A DNA stretch of 64,000 nt. It comes from Nymphaea colorata. Lineage: Eukaryota > Streptophyta > Magnoliopsida > Nymphaeales > Nymphaeaceae. The stretch lies in assembly GCF_008831285.2 (NCBI RefSeq), contig NC_045143.1, positions 372,001 to 436,000 on the forward strand. Reading direction: 5' to 3'. Shown here piece by piece: positions 56,240 through 64,000 of the stretch (the first letter of the stretch is position 1; the number at the start of each line of letters is the position of its first letter). Made by a program: the position numbers and the translations under genes. The notes beneath the pieces are model-generated. The model saw nothing but the letters and a program-made list of their open reading frames with translations. It ran no database searches and was not told the origin of the DNA.

Positions 56240-57655
56240 CCAGTAATTAGGTGAAAAATATTGTTAAGCAGACAAAGCCAGTGGTTGCTGTAGACCCTTG
56301 TTCAAAAGCTGAGTTGATTAAAAGGGCAGAGATATGGAGCCACACAATAGCTGATATTACTCTCCTGGCTTTTGTAACAAGCTTTCCTCGGATGTCTTTT
56401 GCTATAATAGATGATTTCTAGAACCTTGGTTGCAAATATGCCGGAGGTGGCATCCCTCTTCTTGTTTCCTGAACCAGTTTATTAGGTATGTAAATTTTTG
56501 GGTGTAATTTTGATGTTTCATTTTAACTGTATCAAATTTGATCCAAATCCTATTTCCATGTGTTTAATAATCTATATCTGAATTGTTACATTTTTTACAT
56601 GTTTAGCATCTCTCCTTCCCATGTCATTTGCAGATCGGAATAGTCTTTTCTTTTCAGTATGCTAAGGACATAGCAAATAAATTTGTTATTGTGTTTAATT
56701 GAGGCTTTTACATACCTTTTTGCTCCAATAGACATATTTCAGTTGAAATTTAGAAGGGCTGGCTTATACATTTAGATAATTTACTAAATTCATTGAGAAG
56801 CTCTTTTCCATCTATTTATTGAAATTTCTGTTTTTCCTTTTTTGAAATTGCATATTGCCATCATTGTTCCACTTTTGATATCATACTTTTTTTTGGTTAT
56901 TTATGTAACACTTCCCTTTGTTTAAGCAAAACAAATAAAGAACGGAATCTATATGTACACTCAACTGTTTTTTTGGAATACTAGCTTCTAAGTCATGCAA
57001 CTTAATCATGAACATGGTGATGAACAAAATGAAGCTTTGATTATCAGCTAATGGATGTAGGATAATTATATATCTTTCTCCCTTACCTGTACATGTGGAA
57101 ATGAGGAAGAACTAACGCTGGGTTCTGTTGATCTATATATGACGGTGTTCTTACTCCTTTGCAAATGGTGTTCCTCATATTGTCCTTTCCCTTTGGTGTT
57201 GAACTTAATGATGCCCTTGTTTTGTTGCTGTTAAACTTTTAAAGGACTTTCTTCTTTCTTTTATGAAAATGATCATGGACTTGATTCTTGAAGTGGCAAG
57301 TGAGCCTTTAGTTGCTTTGCATCTTTACGAGGCCTGACTAGATTCCTTCAAATACCCTGTGCACGGTGCTGCTACTTGAGTATCGTTGGTGATCAGTCCT
57401 TAGTTTTGTATTTTTCCATGTTTGCTGCTTCCAAAAATTGGTGATTTTGTTTTTTTTGTTTTTGCAAAAATGCATGTTTTATACACAATTGTTTACTTCT
57501 GAACATTTCAGGTTTAGGTCTTGGAACACTTGTTGGTTCTGCAGCATTTGATCTCTTCCCCATTCACAGTGAAGAGGATATCTGATACAGGTGTATGGCT
57601 GGTAGAACTGTTCTGCTCATTTTGGGCATATGTGTGGCTCTATAATTTTGGAGGT
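56240..57655 (+). pseudogene. Truncated pseudogene like the vacuolar Mg2+/H+ exchanger MHX
   Basis: Two pieces match the C-terminal half of plant MHX (a cation/Ca2+-exchanger family protein). Piece 1 (56257-56450) reads NIVKQTKPVV, KAELIKRAEIW, TIADITLLAF and TSFPRMS, and then meets a TAG after IIDDF. Piece 2 (57512-57655) follows an AG acceptor and reads [15 protein letters not shown]. The frame then shifts, with loss of the segment that normally follows, and continues as [22 protein letters not shown]. The N-terminal half and first membrane domain are not found. It is a decayed fragment; whether it arose from a nearby duplication cannot be told from this window. Confidence 0.85.
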
Positions 57656-59734
57656 ATTTAATGCATATTGGCCATTTAAGGTTCTGTTTTATACCATTAG
57701 AAAGACCAGCTAATAAAATATGTTCCTATTAGGTTTGTCTAATTTATAATTGTTCTCCTTCTATGTTGTTTGGACACTTGTGTCACATCAGTGTGGGTGT
57801 GGATCTTCAAATATGCTATTTATGTTTGATTTTTGAATTTGCCTGCTTAATGAGTGTTTATTTCTGTTTTCGACATGGTAGTAGCATTTTTTTTTTCTGA
57901 CAGAGTTTTCAACTGATTAAAAATATGAAATCAATCATTTTCCTCATCCTTGTGCACCATTTTCATGTGTGATTGTCTGAAGCCATCTATCCACAAAACA
58001 GTGGAAATCTATGGCGATCTTCACAAAACAATAAAAATTTATAGTAATCTTCACAAAACAATCGAAATCTATGGTGAGAGATTTTTATACATTTCAGGAA
58101 AGAAATCAGCAACCCCTTCAGTTACAATTTGATATCTCATGTGCAAATCTTTCTTCAGATTGATGTTTCCTCTCTTAAATTGATTGGAGATCTACTCCAC
58201 TCAACTCCTACGAGTGTTTAGAAATTAGAAGTGAGGAGAGAGGGATTTTTAGAACCCCAACTGAAAAGGGGGTTTCAATTACCCAAGGAGTGTACTTTAT
58301 CGATTTTCCAATAGTTACAATACGTATGGTAGGATATGTGCAACTCTAGTATTAGTACTATATGCATGTGGTTTATGTATTATATTATATCGCAGGAGTT
58401 CATTTCACCATCTCATTAGTTCCTATGGTCAACTTCTGCAGCCATTGCAGCTGCTAGGATGTAGGTCAGAAGTTAAATAAACTTGTCTGCAGCAATTGCA
58501 GCCGCTAGGATTCAAGTCAAAAGTTAAACTTTGTTAATGGTTACTGCACTTTGTTAGATGCAAAGATTGTAACTTACAGTGACAATTTTCTGTTCTTTTC
58601 AACTTTGAAAATTCTCAAACTTTCATTGATGTTATTACATTGTTGTTCATTGTACTAGTGGTTCTCACTTTTTGTTTTGTAATTAATAATGTACTCAATG
58701 TATTTTCGATTGAACACTATCTGTTGGCTTCAATTCTATTGGCTTATTTGTCCAGTGACCTTCCATTTTCGAGCAAACTGAGGATGATGGCTGGTCCACA
58801 GTCCATATATTTGTGCTATACATCCTAAACCTCAATAACACATCCCATTGGTTGGGGAGAGTAGCACACGTCATTGCCACAGTTTGTTGCTTCTAATCTC
58901 AACACAAATCTTCTTTGCCATCTTCTCGTCCCCAAATGTCTTCTAATATTTTGGGAAAAGGTTCTCACCAAATCAAATCAATTTTATCTATCCTTTCGTT
59001 CCTCATGTACATGAAAGACTCTCCGATCCCTTTCTCTCCATTTCTTCTTCAATTTGTCCTCAAATCAGTATTTGGATCTCATAGTATAGAGATTTTTTGG
59101 CATGGAAAACCATCTGTCAAATACGCAAGGTGCATTGTTGCTCAACAGTAGCAAATCTTTCAATAAGCAATGATGGGCATGGACACACTGAAGTGCGTCT
59201 GAGCTTCTGCTTTCACCATCATTGACTTGGAACCTATGTCACATAGGTGTGGGTGGCGGTGTGCTCACAGCTAGTTAAAAGTGAGATTTTAAAAGTTGGA
59301 TTGAGTAAGATTTTTGCTTGTGATTAAAAGTTGATATTGGAAAGGTAGGTATTTTAACTTTTTTTTTTAATGTTTTTATTTTTTTGTGTGTGAGATTTTA
59401 TTTCTTGCAGTTAGTAAACATAGGGTTCAACTTAGTCTTCCTCATTTTGCTGGTGTTTTTATTCTTAGTGGTTCTAAATTGCCTTTTTTTTGCTTGAATT
59501 CTTGAGTTATGGAGCTTAAAGTGCAAGGAAGGAGTGATTAGACAGGTGGGAATAGAGTAGAATAGATTATTTGTGTTTCATTTGCAAATTTGATTGTTTA
59601 ATTGATTGTTTTTGTAATGCTAATACCATCCTTCTTAGAGAACTTATTATCTTTTTAGTATAATTTTTGAAGTAGCCTAGGAATTGTAGAAGTTGTTCTC
59701 TAGACAAAATTTTTACTAGATAGTTTTAAAATAT
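57656..59734. other. Gene-free stretch
   Basis: No exon recognised. A ~56-bp direct repeat (CTGCAGC(C/A)ATTGCAGC(T/C)GCTAGGAT) occurs at 58433 and about 58489. AT-rich elsewhere. Confidence 0.5.
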
Positions 59735-62700
59735 AAACCACCTTCTAATTAGTAAATGAGAGGAGATGCAAGTAAAAAAAAAATATTTCCATATAGTTAA
59801 ATGGAACGAGGGTAGAAAGATATGATGACCCCACACAACAAGAGGGGGAAGGAGTACCGTGAGACCTAGGGACTGCTAAAGGATTTTGATGAGGCGTCGT
59901 CCCCACCCTCTAGCTCAAAATGTCAATTTGGAGCAATCAAGATAAATGGCTGGCTAGTTGTCGTGGGAAAGTAGCGGATGCTCCATGTGGTAGTACATTC
60001 TTGACGAATTGCGATGAACAAACATGGACTTTGTTTGGGATTATTTGACATGCTTGTGCCTCTTGCCTCATCTTGGCAGGAGAGCAACACTTATAACTTA
60101 ACGAGTTCTGAATGGATGCCATGTAAATATTGTGTGATCGTCTCATTTTATGTGCGCAAAAGGTACGACGAACCTCATACAACAAGAGGGAAAGTAGTCT
60201 TGTGAGACTTGGGAACTGCTCAAGGATCTTGATGAAGCAAGGTTCTCACCATCAAGTTAAGGGGGAAGTAGTTCTGTAAGACCTAGGGACTGCTCAAAAA
60301 GATACGATGAACCTCGTACAACAAGTGCGGAAGCAGTCCTGTGAGACATGGAATGCTCAAGGATTTTGATGGAGCAACGTCCTCACCATGTAGTTAAAAA
60401 TGTCAATTAGATGAAATTAAAAATATTGGTTGAAATCAATAGAATAAGTTCAAATTAGTAAATGAGAGGAGATGCAACTAAAACAAACATTTCCATATAG
60501 TTCATTCGAACAAGGGTAGGAAGATACAATGAACTCCATACAACAAGAGAGGGAAGTAGCCCCGTGAGAGCGGGGACTGCTCAAAAAGATACACTGAACC
60601 TCGTACAAGAAGAGGGGAAGCATCAGGCCTGGGAATTGCTCAAGGATCTTCAGAATGCAACATCCTTACCATCATGTCAAAAATGTCTATTAGATGAAAT
60701 TCAAAATATTGGTTGAAATCAATGTGCGATGTTCAAATTGAGAGGAGATGCAATTAAAAAAACAAGATCTTCATATTGTTAAATCAAACAAAGGGAGAAA
60801 GATACGATGAACCCCATACAACAAGATGGGTAAGGAGTCCCGTAAGACCTAGGAACTACTAAAAAAGATACGATGATCCCCATACAACAATAAGCGAAGC
60901 AGTCCTATGAGACCAGGGAACTACTCAAGGATCTTGATAAAATAACATCCTCACCATCATGTTAAAAATGTCTATTAGATGAAATTCAAAATATTGGTTG
61001 AAATCATTGTGCGATGTTCAAATTAGTAAATGAGAGGAGATGCAATTAAAAAAACAAGATCTTCATATTGTTAGATCAAACTACGAGAGAAAGATACGAT
61101 GAACCACATACAACAAGAGGGGTAAGTAGTCCCGTAAGACCTAGGGACTGCTAAAAGAGATACGATGAACCCCGTACAACAAGAAGGGAAGCAGCTCTGT
61201 GAGACCTGGGAATTGCTTAATGACCTTGATAAAGCAACATCCTCACCATCATGTTAAAAATGTCTATTAGATGAAATTCAAAATATTGGTTGAAATAAAT
61301 GTGCGATGTTCAAATCAGTAGATGACAGGAGATGCAATTAAAAAAACAAGATCTTCATATTGTTAAATCAAACTAAAGGAGAAAGATACGATGAACCCCA
61401 TACAACAAGAGGGGTAAGTAGTCCTGTAAGACATAGGGATTGCTCAAAAAGATACGATGAACCCCGTACAACAAGTGAGGAAGCAGTCCTGTGAGACCTG
61501 AGAACTGCTCAAGGATCTTGATAAAGAAACATCCTCACCATCATGTTCTGTCTAATAGATGAAATTTAAAATATTGGTTGAAAGCAATATGTGATGTTCA
61601 AATTAGTGAATTAGAAGAGATGCAATTAAAAAAAATCTTGATATTGTTAAATCAAACAAAGGGAGAAAAATACGATGAACCCCCCATACAACAAGAGGAG
61701 AAAGTAGTCCCGTAAGACCTAAGGACTACTCAAAAAGATATGATGAACCCCGTACAACAAGAGGGGGAGTAGTCATGTGAGACCTGGAAACTGCTCACCA
61801 TCATGATGGAAATATAATGAACCCCGTACAACAAGAGGGGGAGTAGACCCGGAAGACTTGGGGACTTTTCAAAAAGATGCGATGAACCCCGTCCAACAAG
61901 TGGGGATGCAGTCTTGTGACCTGGAATGCTCAAGGATCATGATGAAGCAACGTCCTCACTATGAAGTTAAAAATGTCGATTAGATGAAATTAAAGATATT
62001 GGCTGAAGTCGATGGGCGTTGTTTGAATTAGTAAATGAGAGGAGATATAATGAACCCCGTACAACAAGAGGGGAAGCAGTCCTGTGAGACCTGGGAACTG
62101 CTTAAGGATCTTGATAAAGCAACATCCTCTCCATTATGTTGAAAATGTCTATCAGATGAAATTCAAAATATTGGTTGAAATCAATGAGCGATGTTCAAAT
62201 TAGTAAACGAGAGGAGATGCATTGTTAAATGAAATAAAGCTGCAAAGATACGATGAACCCCATACAACAAGAGGGGGAAGTAGTCCCGTAAGATCTAGGG
62301 ACTGCTCAAAAAGATACGATGAACCCCATATAACAAGTGGGGAAACAGTCTTTTGAGACTTGGATTGCTCAAAGGCCTTGATGAAGCAACGTCTTCACCA
62401 TCAAGCTAAAAATGTCAATTAGCTGAAATTGAAGATATTGGTTGAAATCAATGGGCGTTGTTTGAATTAGTAAATGAGAAAAGGTATAATGAGCCCCATA
62501 CAACAAGAGGGACAAGTAGTCCTGTAAGACATAGGGACTGCTAAAAAAGATGCGATGATCCCCATACAACAAGAGGGGAAGCAGTCCTGTGAGACCTGGG
62601 AACTGCTCAAGGATCCTGACAAAGCAACATCCTCACCATCATGTTAAAAATGCCTATTAGATTAAATTTAAAATTTTCGTTGAAATCAATGTGCGATGCT

Positions 62701-64000
62701 CTAATTATTTAATGCGAGGAGATGTAATTATAAAAACAGGATCTTCATATTGTTAAATCAAACAAAGGTAGAAAGATACGATGAAGCCTATACAACAATT
62801 GGGGAATGCTCAAAAGATTCGATGAACCCGTACAACAAATGGGAAAGCAGTCCTGTGAGACCTGGAATGTTGAATGATCTTGATGAATCTTCGTCTTCAC
62901 CATCAAGTTAAAAATGTCAAGTAGATGAAATTAAAAATATTGGTTGAAATCAATGGGCGTTGTTTGAATTAGTAAATGAGAGGAGATATAATGAACCCTG
63001 TACAACAAGAGGGGAAGCAGTCCTTTGAGACCTGGAAACTGGTTAAGGATCTTGATAAAGCAACATCCTCTCCATTATGTTGAAAGTGTCTGTCAGATGA
63101 AATTCAAAATATTGGTTGGAATCAATGTGCGATGTTCAAATTAGTAAACGAGAGGAGATGCATTGTTAAATCAAATAAAGCTAGAAAGATACGATGAAGC
63201 CCAAACAACAAGAGGGGGAAGTAGTCCCATAAGACCTAGGGACTGCTCAAAAAGATGCGATGAACCCCGTACAACAAGTGGGGAAGTAGTCTTTTGAGAC
63301 CTGGAATGCTCAAAGGCCTTGATGAAGCAACGTCTTCACCATCAAGATAAAAATGTCAATTAGATGAAATTGAAGCTATTGGTTGAAATCAATGGGCATT
63401 GTTTGAATTAGTAAATCATATTGCTAAATCAAACAAAGGTAGAAAGATACGATGAAGCCTATACAACAATTGGGGACTGCTCAAAAGATACGATGAACCC
63501 GTACAACAAATGGGAAAGTAGTCCTGTGAGACCTGGAATGCTGAATGATCTTGATGAATCATTGTCTTCACCATCAAGTTAAAAATGTCAAGTAGATGAA
63601 ATTAAAAATATTGGTTGAAATCAATGGGCGTTGTTTGAATTAGTAAATGAGAGGAGATATAATGAACCCCGTACAACAAGAGGGGAAGTAAACCCGTAAG
63701 ACCTGGGGACTAACCAAAAAGATACGATGAACCCCGTCCAACAAGTGGGGAAGTGCTCGGTGATCATGATGAAGCAACGTCCTCACCATGAAGTTAAAAA
63801 TGTCAATTAGATGAAATTTATAATATTGGATGAAGTCGATGGGCGTTGTTTGAAATTTGAATTAATAAATGAGAGGAGATATAATGAACCCCGTACAACA
63901 AGAGGGGAAGCAGTCCTGTGAGACCTGGGAACTGGTTAAGGATCTTGATAAAGCAACATCCTCTCCATTATGTTGAAAGTGTCTATCACATTAATTCAAA
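59735..64000. repeat. Tandem array of ~285-bp units with a ~940-bp higher-order period
   Basis: Each unit has one or two ~65-bp subunits (GATACGATGAACCCC(G/C)TACAACAAG, AGTCC(C/T)GT(A/G)AGACCT, GGGAACTGCTCAAGGATCTTG), then GCAACATCCTCACCATCATG, AAATATTGGTTGAAATCAAT and AATTAGTAAATGAGAGGAGAT. The ATTGGTTGAAATC word recurs at roughly 60425, 60710, 60992, 61285 and 61575. Beyond about 61990 the spacing pattern itself repeats with a period near 940 bp. An unrelated insert lies at about 59940-60160. The array runs off the window edge. No protein-coding frame is shared by the units. Confidence 0.92.

Overview
This window looks like nuclear DNA of a flowering plant. Genes have many short exons with GT/AG introns. 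The intergenic DNA is AT-rich and full of microsatellites, and it holds a Ty1/copia retrotransposon, satellite-like arrays and a decayed piece of plastid DNA. I cannot name the species.

Three ordinary genes can be rebuilt completely, all on the minus strand. (1) 1453-7170 is a ten-exon RlmN-type radical-SAM RNA methyltransferase with an organelle-type N terminus. (2) 9251-12767 is a six-exon receptor-like cytoplasmic kinase of the RLCK-VII/PBL group, starting MGNC. (3) 43981-49074 is a nine-exon cytosolic triosephosphate isomerase.

The middle (about 14.2-41.2 kb) is a tandem segmental duplication. Its blocks each carry, or once carried, a small three-exon gene that I do not recognise: a pseudogene at 18360-18947, two intact near-identical 100-residue genes at 24600-26048 and 35655-36973, and a diverged 150-residue relative at 40050-41187. 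All share a last exon of 54 residues (disrupted in the pseudogene) with the motif SREPNxWTV...IAPCGH...PD(R/H)CxSCEM. Blocks are separated by arrays of a ~75-bp repeat rich in CTCGA. A degenerate copia element sits between blocks 2 and 3; its insertion left a truncated second copy and a ~0.4-kb host deletion. Downstream of the genes in blocks 2 and 3 lies an inverted copy of the 5' flank of the fourth gene, in block 2 as part of a large hairpin. This gene family with its inverted promoter copies is the best candidate here for something undescribed.

Right of the array are a plastid rpoB 3'-end fragment (41.7-42.15 kb), then TPI. After a long intergenic stretch come a purine-rich MITE-like element (53.8-54.2 kb), a 31-bp palindromic tandem repeat, a nearly perfect 184-bp inverted repeat carrying an exon-like sequence, and a truncated pseudogene resembling the vacuolar Mg2+/H+ exchanger MHX (56.2-57.7 kb). 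From about 59.7 kb to the edge is a tandem array with higher-order (~940 bp) organisation.
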